From Sipunculus nudus (lineage: Eukaryota > Annelida > Sipuncula > Golfingiida > Sipunculidae): 64,000 bases of DNA. Below, piece after piece: positions 25,863 to 37,829 of this stretch (position 1 is its first letter; each line of letters opens with the position of its first letter). Below the pieces are notes generated by a model. It had not been told where the DNA came from. It ran no database searches and worked only from the letters and a program-made list of their open reading frames with translations. The position numbers were made by a program, and so were the translations under genes. The stretch lies in NCBI GenBank assembly GCA_026874595.1, contig CM049322.1, positions 10,874,400-10,938,399 on the forward strand, in the 5' to 3' direction.

Positions 25863-27485
25863 CCCCAGACAATGTCGGGATACTATGGTTCATAAGCACG
25901 GTCGGGCCGCCGCCTCCGCAGAGTTTCGTTTGAACGCGATAACTCAAAAAAGATTTTACGGATCTTTACCAAACTTGAAATGTGCATAGGTATGGATGAG
26001 TGGATGAAGCCTTTTAAAATGGGGTCAGGAACTTCACTAGGAGAGTGAGCTTGACCTTGAATATGTCCATTTTGGAGGAAATCACACAAATTCTGAAATA
26101 TCTCAAGAAATCTTGCATGGATTGATCCAAAAACAACTTAACCGAAGATCTCGGATAGTGTTGTCATGTACTTGAAACTGGTGGCGCCACTTGTTATCCT
26201 TTCTTGTTCTCGTGCCGTTAAATACCCCCATTATTGCCACTAAACAGTATGTAAGCATTTTAAGTAAAAATCAATTGACATTTTTTTCATAGTATGAATA
26301 TAAATAAACATTGGTTATGGGATGATGTATATTTAAATTGGGGTCATGACCTTTCTTATGAGAGTGGCCTTGACCTTGAATATTGCTATATATGGTGAAA
26401 ATAACACAAAATCATAAATATCTCAATAAGACATGCATGGATTGGTCCAAAAGTCAAATTGACCAAAGATCTTGGATAGCTTTGTCTTCTACGGAAGACA
26501 AGTGGCGCCGCCTTCTGTCCTTTTCTTATTTTCATGCCTTTTAACACCCGATCATAACCACTTGACAATTATGTGAGCATTATAAGTCTAAAACTAATGA
26601 ACAGATTGGAATGAAATTGTTAATGTTAATCTATCTTGTAGTCAACACTGGTGGCGCCATCTGCAATCGTTTTCCAGTGGCGTCCATCTGTACATATGCT
26701 TTTGGTGAAAATTACTGATATCTCTAGAGTGTTTCAAGGTATTGGGCTCAAATGTCCATCCATCTTGGAAAGTTTTCTCGTAAACGTGGCGCCACCTAGC
26801 TTTCCGTTTTTGTAGAATAAATTATTGCTCTTTTCTGAAGAGTGATTTGCTCTATTGGCTTGAAATGGTGCATGTCCATTGATCTTGGACTCCTCTATCT
26901 TGTACTTTAAACTGGCGGCACCATCTGCAATCATTTTGCCATAGCGTCCATCTGTACATGTGCCTTGGGGGAAAATTGGTCATATCTCAAGAGTGGTTCA
27001 ATGTATTGGTCTCATATTCGACAGATCTATCCATCTTGGAAAAATTCTGGTAAACCGGACAAGTGGCGCCACCTACCTTCCCGTTTCCGTAGTAATAAAT
27101 TAATGCCCTTTTCTTAGGTTTGGAGTGCCATATTGGTCTGAAACTTTGCTTGTCCATAGATCTTAGCCTTCTCAATCTGAATTCAAGTCTTGAATTCAAG
27201 AATGCTGGCGCAATCTGCCATTTTTTTGTGTGGTGTCCATCAGTATATTTATTTAAGGTGAAAATTACTCATTTCTGAGGAGTCATTCAATGTGTTGGTC
27301 TCCAATTTGGCATGTACATCCATCCTCGAGAGTTTCCTCGTCAACCAGAAAGGTGGCGCCACCTACTTTATCATTCCTTAACTATAAATTAATCCCCTTT
27401 TCTCAAGAGTGATTCAACATATAGGCCCAATATTTGGTGAAAAATATTGTTTCTCAAGTTGACAGGTGGAAGAAACCATAGTCTC
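25863..27485. repeat. Tandemly organised repeat of about 290 bp with GTGGCGCCAC
   Basis: GTGGCGCC(A/G)CC-type cores recur at 26,181, 26,502, 26,786, 27,063 and 27,353, spaced 321, 284, 277 and 290 bp. A sister core GTGGCGCCATCTGCAATC occurs at 26,651 with related forms near 26,913 and 27,205. Blocks such as AGAGTG.TTCAA.GTATTGG and TCCATC.TTGGA recur between the cores. The block starts near ACTATGGTTC (about 25,882) and ends near AACCATAGTC (about 27,475), giving a short inverted pair. Reading frames inside are short and unrelated to known proteins. Probably a degenerate mobile element with internal tandem expansion. Confidence 0.6.
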
Positions 27486-27499
27486 TCGCCAAGTGTCAG

Positions 27500-28300
27500 T
27501 ATATGCTGCTGAAGATGGGGGGGGGGGGGAGGGCTATTTTTTTAAGGCGGGGGGTGGGGGTAATTAATTTGGGGTACTGTAGCACCTGCGGTGCCAAGAA
27601 ATATCTCCACTGATAAGTCATAAAATTATAGCAATGTTCAAATATTCATGAAAAAGTGCATGAGATTTGAATTGTTTATGAGCGTCTATATTTCAGTGTT
27701 AAGTCAACAAGAAATTGCACATGAAGGATTAAATGAAAATAGCTTTTAGACTTACATTACAAAATAACATAATTAAACATATATCATATAACGTAGGAGT
27801 ACTATGAAATGTCATGTGCGTGTTCATGATCATTACTGTTTCCATTTTCTATACTGCCTACGCATTACAGTGCTTTATATTTTAGTAGGTTTTTAAAGAG
27901 TTCATAGATTAAAACATTTGATCCATGCCAAATCTACGAAATCCTACACACCATATCTTACTAATTTGGTACATGTGGTACTATAACCAAAGATTTTCAT
28001 GACACCTCATGTAGCTATCTCCACGTGTGAAGGACAATTATTGAGCTGCTGTCAACAGAGGCTGACAAGAGAGGCTGATTTTATCATTGTGAGTGCTCCA
28101 TTGTATTGTACAGTGCAGTGGGAATGCGACGTTTAACGAGACACAGTAGTCGTTGAACCTATAATTATGCGGATTTTAACCAGAAAAGGTCGTTTTTTTA
28201 ACCTTTATTCGATAAAAGTACTACATGTATTTATAAAGTAAGCAGCAATTTGTCCCGTATGTTGTTGATAATATTTATAGTTTTGAGTAAGGTTATCAAC
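27500..28300. other. Spacer with a G-rich tract, no gene recognised
   Basis: A poly-G/G-rich stretch at about 27,520-27,570 could form a G-quadruplex on the plus strand. The rest is AT-rich with nothing recognisable. Confidence 0.55.
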
Positions 28301-28311
28301 GTTTCGCTTAC

Positions 28312-28412
28312 ATTAATTGTCGTTATCAACAGATACAGTCCTGTCCACCATCTGGATTCAGCCGAGCTGACTCCAGAGTGACACACCATTGACAATACAT
28401 GATCTCCTCTTT
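28312..28412 (-). other. Candidate 101-bp exon, unknown gene
   Basis: On the minus strand a good acceptor (TTTTGTTTCGGTTGCAG) ends at 28,413 and a consensus-like donor GTAAGC starts at 28,311. The interval is open in one frame and includes ERGDHVLSMVCHSGVSSAES followed by a hydrophobic GLYLLITTIN. The splice signals are better than most in the window, but I do not recognise the protein and no linked exon was found. Confidence 0.35.
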
Positions 28413-28696
28413 CTGCAACCGAAACAAAAGTAAGCCAAATAGCATTTATAATGACAAACACAACAATAACTACAATAATTATATGAAGTAAAATAGCATG
28501 AATGTCATATAAAAGGAAATGGGATAATTACACATTTTTTTTATTTTTTATATAAATTTATATAAAACGGACGGCCTCCAAACCCTTCATTACGGAATAG
28601 GGGCCCAGCGATCAGGGAATCACACAACAGTCCGCAAAATAATAGTCCACCTTTTATTTAATATTATAAATATATATTATAATATGGTATTATGTT

Positions 28697-29101
28697 GGTT
28701 CCCCGATAGTTCACCTTGTATAATATATATGGTCTTCGATGGCGTATTTGTCCCCTAATTGTTCACCATGTATATTATAAGGTCTCCTGGTAGTATGGTG
28801 GTCCCCTGATAGTTAATCTTATATGATATATGGTCCCCTGATAGTTAACCTTATATGATGTATGCATGGTCCCCCGATAGTTCTTCTGGTCTCCCGATGG
28901 TAAACGTGTTATATATTATTATTTAAGATAATTTTACCAAGAACACCATCTTAGGGTTACATCCTAGACCCGACTAATTGTCCATTCGAAAACTACAATA
29001 AACTCTGGGCCGTAATATGAAAAACGACTATTTGGGGACCGGGATCGGTCTCCCGAAGGTTGCAATTTTATGTAGAAAAGCACGATGACTATCGGGGGAC
29101 C
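28697..29101. repeat. 405-bp interval with GGT(C/T)CCCCGATAGT ends and internal repeats
   Basis: Left end GGTTCCCCGATAGT (28,697-28,710) and right end ACTATCGGGGGACC (29,088-29,101) match the pair at 21,085-21,481. Inside are at least five more copies of GGTCCCC(T/C)GATAGTT in direct orientation, roughly 30-50 bp apart (near 28,798, 28,836, 28,869 and 28,890, with weaker ones at 28,751 and 29,047). The interior otherwise shares little with the other locus, so the motif itself is what recurs. Confidence 0.55.
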
Positions 29102-29715
29102 GGACAAAAATACAACACTTACGTAAATGGAGAATTACCCTCAGAAACACTTAAACTGTTCATGCGATTCATTAAAGACACTAAATATTCTACTGCAGGA
29201 GGTGACCATTGGTCACGTGCTTGCCAGGTACAAAAAAAGGGTTCTAGGACATGACATTTTATTGTGTCCTAAAAACGATCCGTTATATCATAATGACCCT
29301 TTGGTGAATAATATGCATGGATTATAATGAATATACTCTTCAATCGGACACACAGCTTGAGTGGTACCCATTATTGATGGTCAGCCTTCTGTAATTATAT
29401 AATGCTTGTTACATGGATGTTCACGACTTTGAAGCTCGAATTAGCTTTCGGACACTCGGTTCTGTGCATCTAATTGCCAAATAAGATGCGACAATAACTA
29501 AGATTATACAAAATAGAGCAACAGGCTCTTATAGTAATACTAGTTTTCTGCCGACAACTGACAACCGTTCCTTACATCTCATTTTTATCAGAATAATATA
29601 TAATAACATCAAGTTAAAATTATCTTGGTGAAAACCTATGGAGCAATGATAACAGGTTTAGATCAGCGAGTCTCTGTCTTAAGTACCAATCAATCAGTAA
29701 ATAACTTGAATCATG

Positions 29716-29718
<3 letters not shown>

Positions 29719-29794
<76 letters not shown>
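29719..29794. repeat. (TA)n(GA)n compound microsatellite
   Basis: (TA)n at about 29,719-29,752 followed by (GA)n to 29,794. Frames here read YIYI and RERE and are artefacts. Confidence 0.95.
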
Positions 29795-29796
<2 letters not shown>

Positions 29797-30449
29797 TCGA
29801 GGGAGTGTCATCATAAAAACAAATAAACATCCGTCTTCCATCCTAATTACCAAAATATTAATCAGGTGTAGTCCTAACGCTGCTCCCTCCTGAATTCCGA
29901 AAGTGAATGTTAGGTGACACAATCTGTGGTAACTGAAAAGACCTAATCTGATTGACATGGAAATATAAAGTTCTAGTTATCTCAACATCTGGTCGTACAC
30001 AATGTGTCCAACTGTTATCCTGTTTAAGCTGCATGTATAACGCCCAATGATAAGAATTTGGTTTCATTTTTTCAAGAGTACAGCTCCTTTTATCAGAGTT
30101 AATCATTTTATACAGAAACTTCTTTGTTTAGTTCATTTGTCCCGGTTGTTTGGAGGAGGGGTTCGAATTATCCATAATCCAGGAACCTAATTAACCTCGA
30201 TGATCGAAGGTTTACTTGAGCATAAGTATTAAATTCACGCACACATAAACTGAGCTATAAATACTTTTTGTTTGAACAATGCCCAAACAGTCACAGAAGT
30301 ATGAATCACAACCCTTTTCTTATTTTCAATAACCCCGTAACAAACTTGTATCCAGTTCAGCATACATACATATCTAACCGGTATCCAGTCTGTACAGATA
30401 ACCATGTGCCTAAACAATTATTTAAGTATAAAAACCCATATGTTTCTGA

Positions 30450-33400
30450 CACTAACAAGTATTGTTTCCTTCCTTTTTTATCCACCAAAAACATCATATA
30501 CATAAGTTTCTTCCAGGACTATTATTTCCCAATCTATCATGAAATTTTAATACCTGGTTATTTTTTTGTGCTAACACATATTCTAACCAAACATATTTCC
30601 ATAGTTCATAACATGCCTTTGGAATGATGGACTTTCTTGGCTTCTTTTACCCTGGTATATATACTGCTTCACAAGCAATAAAATTAAATTTACAATAACT
30701 GAAGGATCTACCTTTCCATACAGGATAGTGGAAACATTTATATCAATTTTATTTTGTTATAGTTACAACATTTCTTAATATCTATCCACAATTTCTTTAC
30801 TTTATTATTAGTCTAGAATAATTGTAAAAAAAATTCTCAGATTCAAAGATACAGACTGTTCATAGGTTGGAATCTTTAGTCTCCCACTTGTATAAATAAT
30901 AGTTTTTAACTAAGCAATCTTATAAAAAAAATATACTGAAATACTATAAATTTTATACCTACACATATTTAAAAAAAGCATATAAATTCTTTATGGATTA
31001 ACTTCTACCTCTGGAACATATCTCGCTACTATCGGTAAAACCATACCATTACCCACAATAGTATTAAGAAGACAACTATATTGTTTTGGAAGATGAGATT
31101 ACTATATCCTTAAATTCACCATTAAAAAGGAAAAGGAAATGGATCCACGATCTGTTCATTTTGCGTTCTAGCATTTTAAACTATGAATACCATTTTAAAC
31201 ATTTTATTCCTGAGAGCCCTTTTTCTACCCAGACTGTGAAGGACTGCACTTTTCCTGTGTGGTCAAACAAATCCCGACCACTGTTAATTCCTTTTAGTGA
31301 ACATTGTTTACAATACACAGAACCATCATTTATTTTAATCAGTTTGTAATTCGAGATTATTTGCTTCTCCTGGAGAGTATGATCAAAATTCTTTCTTCGT
31401 AATGTAGTATAATCCTTTAAGATTTCTTTATAAAAAATCTGAAATACCCAAAGAGTTAATAACCTTAGGTTCTATATAACTGTTACCCAATGAGGTAATA
31501 TCCTCAGGTTCTATATTACTGTTAAGAAGCAGATGTACATTTGGACACATTGACCCTGACAAGTGTTTAAACGGTTGTTTTTCCACGGCCTCATTCCGGT
31601 TTCAATATACTTTTTTTTTATCCAAGCTATCATAGAAGCATATATTATTCAATATAAATGTTAGACATTTAGCCCTCCCCACCCCCCTCCCCGTTTTTAA
31701 CCCCCTGTACTAATTAAGACATTTCATTTTCTTTCTTTACCCTGGTTCAATATCAAGCTAAAAAGAATATCCTTTATTCTTTTATTAAAACCTTCTTGCA
31801 CACTTACTTAAGCAATCGAATATTGGAATTAGGAAAAGGAATTGTTATAATTGTTAACATTTTTAATCCTCTTTGACTCCATATATCTTAAGTATTTTGA
31901 ACAATTTTCATTTTTCGAGAGGACATTTAAATTTTGCGCATTTATTTATGATATGAAATATATGGATTATCAGGCCATTTATTCCAAACGGTTTCTGTGT
32001 ATTTTTTTTCTATTCTGACCTATCCACTTTCCCTCGAATTTCTCATATTCCATTTTTAAACCACTAAAGTAGCCAAATTCCTGAATAATCTCAAAAATAT
32101 ATTAAGCATACTTCACATCCTGCACTACTCCTACTGCATCGTCGGCATATTGAAGCAATTTAAAATCATAACTCGTAATTTGTATTTTCTTGAAAATTTC
32201 CTCAAATCCTTATATATTCTGCAATCCTTAACCGCCAATACAAATTAATATGGAGATAAAGAATATCCTTGACGCACTCCTCCTTCCACTCTAAAATATA
32301 ACTAACTGATAATGTTTTTGATAATATTGTATAATCCACATTTAAAAGTGATATTGGTGTCCAATTTAATTACAACGTCTTGTCCTTTTTTATTAATACT
32401 TATTATCACAGCTTGTTTTTGTGAAGATGATAGTTCTCCTACTTTAAAGGATTTGTTGAATGATGCAACCATTGTTGATCCAAAAACGGGCCATTTTTTT
32501 ATAAAATTCATCAGCTATGCCATCATTTCCTGGACTTTAATTTTTTGCAAGTGTTTTGAGAGTCTAATTGCATTCTTCAATAAGAATTGGTTTATCCAAT
32601 TTTTTTTAAATTTAATTTAGATAAAACTGGTAGCTTTCTTGTTTTATCGTTATTGATCTGATATTGTGCCTTGATTATTTTGGAACAATAAAGTTGCTGA
32701 TAATAATCTTGTTGCATTTTTTTTTTATTTCTTTACCATCTGTGACCATCTCTTTTGTTACTGACAAGAGTTTTCCTATTTTTATCCCACTGTTGCATTT
32801 CTCTAAATTAAGAAAAAAAATGGAATTGTTCTCTCCATGGTCAAACCACCTGATTTTAGATATAAGTATACATCATTGTGTTTTGCGGTTATCTATGTCT
32901 TCCAATATCTCTTTAACTGAACTCAGTTCATCTTTTAAATATTAATTCTCATGTAACTCATGAACATCTTATGTTTCCTGCTATTAAATAAATCTGTGTT
33001 TTAATATTTCTTCTTCTGGCTCTTTTTCTCTTAGCTTTTTTTTCGCAATATGGTATGCTTTATTGCCTAATTTTATATTTATATAGTTCCTGTTTAACTC
33101 AGCTATCGATAATACAACAATATTCAACAATATCTTTAGATTCTTTATCGGTGTTTGTTCAAAATCTTACATGGCTCCACTGTGATCCGAGTTTATATAT
33201 GGTTCTATAAAGACTTCGCTTACAGTGTCCTGCAAAGTATTAGAAATTAAAAAAAAAAATCTAAAAAGGGATCTGTTCATTTTTTTTTGCCTCCATGTAT
33301 AGCGGCAATAATGTTGAATATTTCACTCTCAAAATATCTAGAAGTGATAGATACTCATTCATATATAAGGTTTTATTGTTATGCTATATTATTTCAAGCG

Positions 33401-33725
33401 CAAATGTTAATTAACTTGTATTCTGTATCTTTAATTTTAAGTCTAATAAAAATAATCATTCCATCTTGTGAAATATATATCTTTGTAGAACCCTTCATCT
33501 GTAAATCTCTTCTAATAAAAAAAATCCTCTGCTTTATGAATATGCGTGACTAAAAACTGTTTTTTCATTCCACTTATTCATCCACCGGTTTTCTGTTTAT
33601 GGTGTTCCATGAGTCTCTTGTGGGAATTAGAAATCGTATGAGGCATTTTAGCCCATCTAAAGACTGATCTTCTGTTTCTCTGCTTTCCCAATCCCCTCAC
33701 ATTAAAACTTAGTAATCAACGTGTC
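30450..33725 (-). mobile_element. Decayed L1/Tx1-type LINE, endonuclease plus reverse transcriptase
   Basis: Translating the minus strand piecewise gives the ORF2 blocks of a non-LTR retrotransposon in correct order. Near 33,715 is the endonuclease start LLSFNVRGLGKQRNRRSVF, followed (other frame) by QETH and then INICA-like endonuclease sequence near 33,400. The 32,370-32,490 block reads GELSSSQKQAVIISINKKGQ, then GVRQGYSLSPY with a stop (about 32,270), then the catalytic-box region LLQYADDAVGVVQD (about 32,150). Next comes a C-terminal block with GRDLFDHTGKVQSF near 31,280, then CIFESE near 30,840 and NLILLLVKQYIYQ near 30,690. Many stops and frameshifts break it, so it is inactive. The FNVRGL and RQG.SLSPY signatures favour the L1/Tx1 group (family knowledge). 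Ends are approximate and no poly-A tail or target duplication was identified. Confidence 0.82.
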
Positions 33726-33999
33726 ATAAATATTATGTGTTAACTATAAACATCTTAATTGGAAATTGTTAATGTTTGTCCTTATGTAATTAAATGGTAT
33801 AGATATATTTATGTATAATCACAACATTACTACATATGTCTTTCCGGTGCCAAATCATACGATATTATAATTTTATGATATATGATTTATAAGAGTATAA
33901 TATATGATTTCATAAGAGTACTATATAGAGTACTTTTGAGTTCTTTAGTACACGTACCAAATAATAAAACTATAACTATTTATACACAAATAATATATA

Positions 34000-34543
34000 C
34001 ATTTATACATACATGCAAACATACATGCATACATACATCCATACATTCATGAATACATACATTCATACAACGTATTGCCAGCGCCGCACCATTAAACCGC
34101 GTACTGCTAACAGAACCTCAAACTTATGGAAACGTCTGAGGGTAAGCTTGGTAAACAGTACGGATCACCTTACTGCTCATCCATTCGTTCACTTGCTGAG
34201 AAGTTATAACCAAATACTAAGATTTAAGTGTGTATTAGAGCTCTGACCTGATGTATAAGATGAAACCAACATCCCAATTAGTTGCAAACTCAGTCATAAT
34301 TGTTTACGTTTGGTTGTTGCTGACAGAGACATTATAAACATGAAGTTGAACCCCCAAATCACTGCTAGCTGGCCAGCCATAATAGTTGGTGTTCTATGTC
34401 ACTAGCCTTGTTACGTTTTATTTAATATATGAGACTTACTCCTAGTACACTCAGTCACACTCATAGTCAGTGGCGCTAGATGTTGTGTACTCATGTACAT
34501 CACAATTTCTCTCTCTCTTTCTCCCCCTCATACTCACTCTCTG

Positions 34544-34624
<81 letters not shown>

Positions 34625-34626
34625 CA
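34000..34626. repeat. (CATA)n-like tract and (CT)n(TA)n microsatellite
   Basis: Interrupted CATACATACATGCATACATA-type repeats cover about 34,000-34,075. A CT-rich run at about 34,508-34,575 passes into (TA)n up to 34,626. The intervening 400 bp shows no recognisable gene. Confidence 0.9.
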
Positions 34627-34629
34627 AGA

Positions 34630-35772
34630 GGATGCATATGTATCTTCACATTAACCTACAGAAACTTAATTAAAATTGGTATAACAAAGCAATACGGGAT
34701 GCAACCATAGCGGGTATCCTGCTTACACGTTTTATTGACACGACTGGTAGCAGAAAAGCTGTAATATATGTATAATGTATTTGTCAGAACAGATTGTCAT
34801 GAAGAAGTTTACATTTTATATTACATATTTGATTCTTTTAGTATCGTGATAAGATAAATTTGCACAATCGGGTGGTGAACTGATGGGAGCGTGACGCACT
34901 CGGATATCGGCAAGCAACCATCTGATGACACTGGACGCAAAATCCCACGTGACAGGTGGAAATACAAAGGAAACTTGGCAGGTTTTAGACATTTGAAAAG
35001 AAAAATATATCCACTAAGATGGCTTTGAATAATCATTTCAGCTTATATTACAATATATTTCATATGTATAATTATTCTCACAATTATAAATAGCGAACAG
35101 TAGGCCTGGTACCCTTCGCATTGCATTGAAAATATAGCAAGTTTACGAATGTTCTGAGAACCCCGGGTCTTGTTTGATATTTTTTTTTTATCAGAAGACA
35201 TTGTTATAAATATAAAGGCTTAATTGTATTGATTGAGTTGGAAAACAACATTTAATAAAATATACGTGTACAATAGATCAGGAACTGATGGATCTAATAA
35301 GATCACTTAAAAAAAATCGAAATCCTGTTTGTATTGTTAATTAGCTTTCAGTTAATTGAGAAGTTATTGGTTGTGAGTATATTCTTGTAAAACCTTTACC
35401 CGGCTTTTTAAGATGTATTTGAACCCAACTCTGTAAGATATGTATTTAAACCGAACTGATCTAAAACCACTTCAGAAGAAAAGTCGATATGACAAGTTAT
35501 CGATCAAATAATACGATTTAAGCTAAATAGTTAAATACCCGCTTAGCCATCATGTATATCTATTTCAAAGTATCACCTCCACAGGGCGCTACTGAGCCAT
35601 ATTTCCTTATCTATGGGTTACTTTGTGGGAAGGGATCGTTATGAAACATGAGACATGGAAAACAAATGTGACAATTATATGTTAATAATTATTTATTGTG
35701 AACGTAGTCATTTCAATATATTGAAAAAATTCATTTGTACACATGTATACACTCTCAACGATGGAACGCATG

Positions 35773-35824
<52 letters not shown>

Positions 35825-36000
35825 CATATCGGTCCCTTTAACACATCCACAAAAAAGATCCAGCTGATTGGTGGTAATGTGATTGGAGCGGAATGAATTC
35901 CAACGATTGACACAACATGATAACCAAGAACGATAAAGCTACTAGTCATGTTTTTAACAACAGTGAATATATGAGGCAATCGAATCAGCGTCATCTTACT
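34630..36000. other. Spacer upstream of the lectin locus
   Basis: No recognisable protein. A (TA)n microsatellite lies at about 35,777-35,822. Frames of up to 79 codons overlap the microsatellite or lack any domain signature. Confidence 0.5.
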
Positions 36001-36006
36001 TTCCAG

Positions 36007-36048
36007 CAGACCGCAGAACTTGCAACATTATTTGATATTTTGAAAAAG
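36007..36048 (+). other. Candidate 42-bp exon upstream of the lectin
   Basis: A strong acceptor (CATCTTACTTTCCAG) precedes 36,007 and a consensus donor GTAAGG follows 36,048. The 42 bases are open in frame and read QTAELATLFDILKK, phase 0 on both sides. It could be an exon of another gene, a 5' exon used by an alternative lectin transcript, or chance. No connecting evidence is visible. Confidence 0.3.
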
Positions 36049-36544
36049 GTAAGGTAGAATTTGATCAGCGTTTCATTTTATACACGACAATGGGGAGCTT
36101 CATCCACTCAGTTATAAACAAAAATAATTTTAAGACCAGGAGCAATGAAATTATATTTTTATTAAGTTAAATCCGTTTTGCTCATTGATTTATTCGTCAT
36201 TTTTTATTATTCAAAAGAAGAATTATATATTATTTCCTGTTCAATTCTTTGAAAAGGTTTATAACAAAGAAAAGACTATTAGCAGTATAGTTTCATGTGT
36301 TAAATCCTATATGGGATAAGATATCAGTAAAATTATTTGCTTAAGCTAATCGTGAAACCGTTAACAGGAGACAGATATGCTTTTCTTTAATATGTGATTC
36401 AGGGAAAAGTCATATAAATACAAGCACGCGGGTTGGACAATTGCAAACGATTGTTTACCTCTTCTTGCGCTTTCTAGTCTACTATAGTTAGCCACAAAGT
36501 GATCAAAGAAGGACGTACCTGAGCTGAGGAGCTCTTCCCATAAA

Positions 36545-36545
<1 letters not shown>

Positions 36546-36588
<43 letters not shown>
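36546..36588. repeat. (TA)n microsatellite
   Basis: Uninterrupted (TA)n of about 21 units, 260 bp before the lectin signal-peptide exon. Confidence 0.95.
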
Positions 36589-36591
<3 letters not shown>

Positions 36592-36848
36592 CGTGATCCA
36601 AACTGTTTTAATATCAACATGACATGCTATATCCCGATTCATATGTATGATGAAAATAACACAGGAAAATCATCTACATATGTGTGGACTCCCTTTTCGG
36701 GAATCCCGTACGGTCAATTTCACATATTCGTCCGTTAGATTTTAATATTAGAAAAAAAGGAAAGGAAAACTCATTAAAAGGGTGCTTGGAGACCACCTTC
36801 AACCCGGATACTTGCAATGTTTCATATATTTCAGGGAGAACTGACTCA

Positions 36849-37639
36849 ATGAATATGAAGGGTTCCTGTTTCCTGTTGTTGTCTTTCCTGTCCTTGTTTG
36901 AAGGTCCGATGTTTTCTTCTTCAGATGCATATAATATGACTGATAGATATTGTTCCAAATAATATATTTTACTGAATTCCTTTTTTAGTCTTCGTCACCT
37001 TATAAGTATGCATAGGATTTTATTATTTCCTGTAAAAAAATATAGTTTGCTGGACATGACTATACTGAAAATTATTAATAAAAGAAAATGCAGAACTGAA
37101 GAACGCTTTTGTAAATATAATATTATGTTTTAACGTTAAACACAGAAACCCACATACTGATCAGTATATTACAGAATGATCGGAGTATTCTTAATTAACA
37201 AAGCAAATTTAACATTTCAGGGTTTGTGCATCCCTTGCGGTTTTCTGACCGGTACGAAAATGGTCAGCAACTCCTGAAGCCCTCTTGTTACAAGTTCTTT
37301 TTCCAATTTAAAACTTGGAACGAAGCAAAGCTTTACTGTCGTCGTTATGGTTCTAATCTCGTCAGCATCGAGACCGCTGGTGAAATGGAGCATCTGAAAG
37401 GGATCATCTATCGATACAGTCTTCGGAGTTACTGGGCAGGAGGACACGATTTATATCATGAGGGAAACTGGCGTTGGGAATCCAACAACCGCGAGATGTA
37501 CTACACAAATTGGTACGGAAACGAACCAAATAACGCGGGTAATGAAGATTGTCTAGAACTGTGGAGCAGCTTTGGATTTAAATGGAATGATATACCATGC
37601 CACCGCACAATGTCGTTTATTTGTGAGAAGGCATGTTAA
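36849..37639 (+). CDS. Secreted C-type lectin, two coding exons
   Basis: Proposed model: coding exon 1 at 36,849-36,903, intron 36,904-37,220, exon 2 at 37,221-37,639. Exon 1 starts at ATG and encodes the signal peptide core MNMKGSCFLLLSFLSLF; it ends at AAG/GTCCGA in phase 1. Exon 2 follows the acceptor TTTAACATTTCAG in the matching phase, giving a product of about 157 residues. The domain has SCYKFF (Cys41), the helix cysteine in LYCRRYG (Cys58), YWAGG, the EPN motif at 120-122, Cys129, WND at 140-142, Cys145 and Cys153 in FICEK. EPN plus WND is the usual signature of calcium-dependent mannose-type binding. An unpaired Cys41 and a terminal Cys157 are unusual and could pair with each other. 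A possible 5'-UTR acceptor (ATATATTTCAG) lies at 36,834. The role, by family, is extracellular carbohydrate recognition, often in innate immunity; the ligand is unknown. Confidence 0.9.
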
Positions 37640-37785
37640 GTGCTAGAGCATAGACCATTGTGTTTTGTTCATGAGAGACAAGACTCTTTTTTTGTCGTAT
37701 TAATAGAGACAAGAACATTGGAAGCACCGACATGAGTAAATACTGCATTAGTATTTATGTACATTTTTGTGAAATACAAATGCTG

Positions 37786-37791
37786 AATAAA
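37786..37791 (+). terminator. Poly(A) signal of the lectin gene
   Basis: AATAAA lies 147 bp after the lectin stop codon in AT-rich 3'-UTR-like sequence, a normal distance for the cleavage signal of this gene. Confidence 0.65.
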
Positions 37792-37829
37792 TTTTCATTG
37801 CATTAAGTTACAATATATTGTTTTTTTAT

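Noticed and set aside
29060-29327. Two overlapping plus frames of about 65 codons
   Set aside because: Partly coding-like, but with no splice-site pair, start context or family match.
34915-34950. CTGATGA with possible hammerhead fold on the plus strand
   Set aside because: No paired stem II and no GAAA follows.
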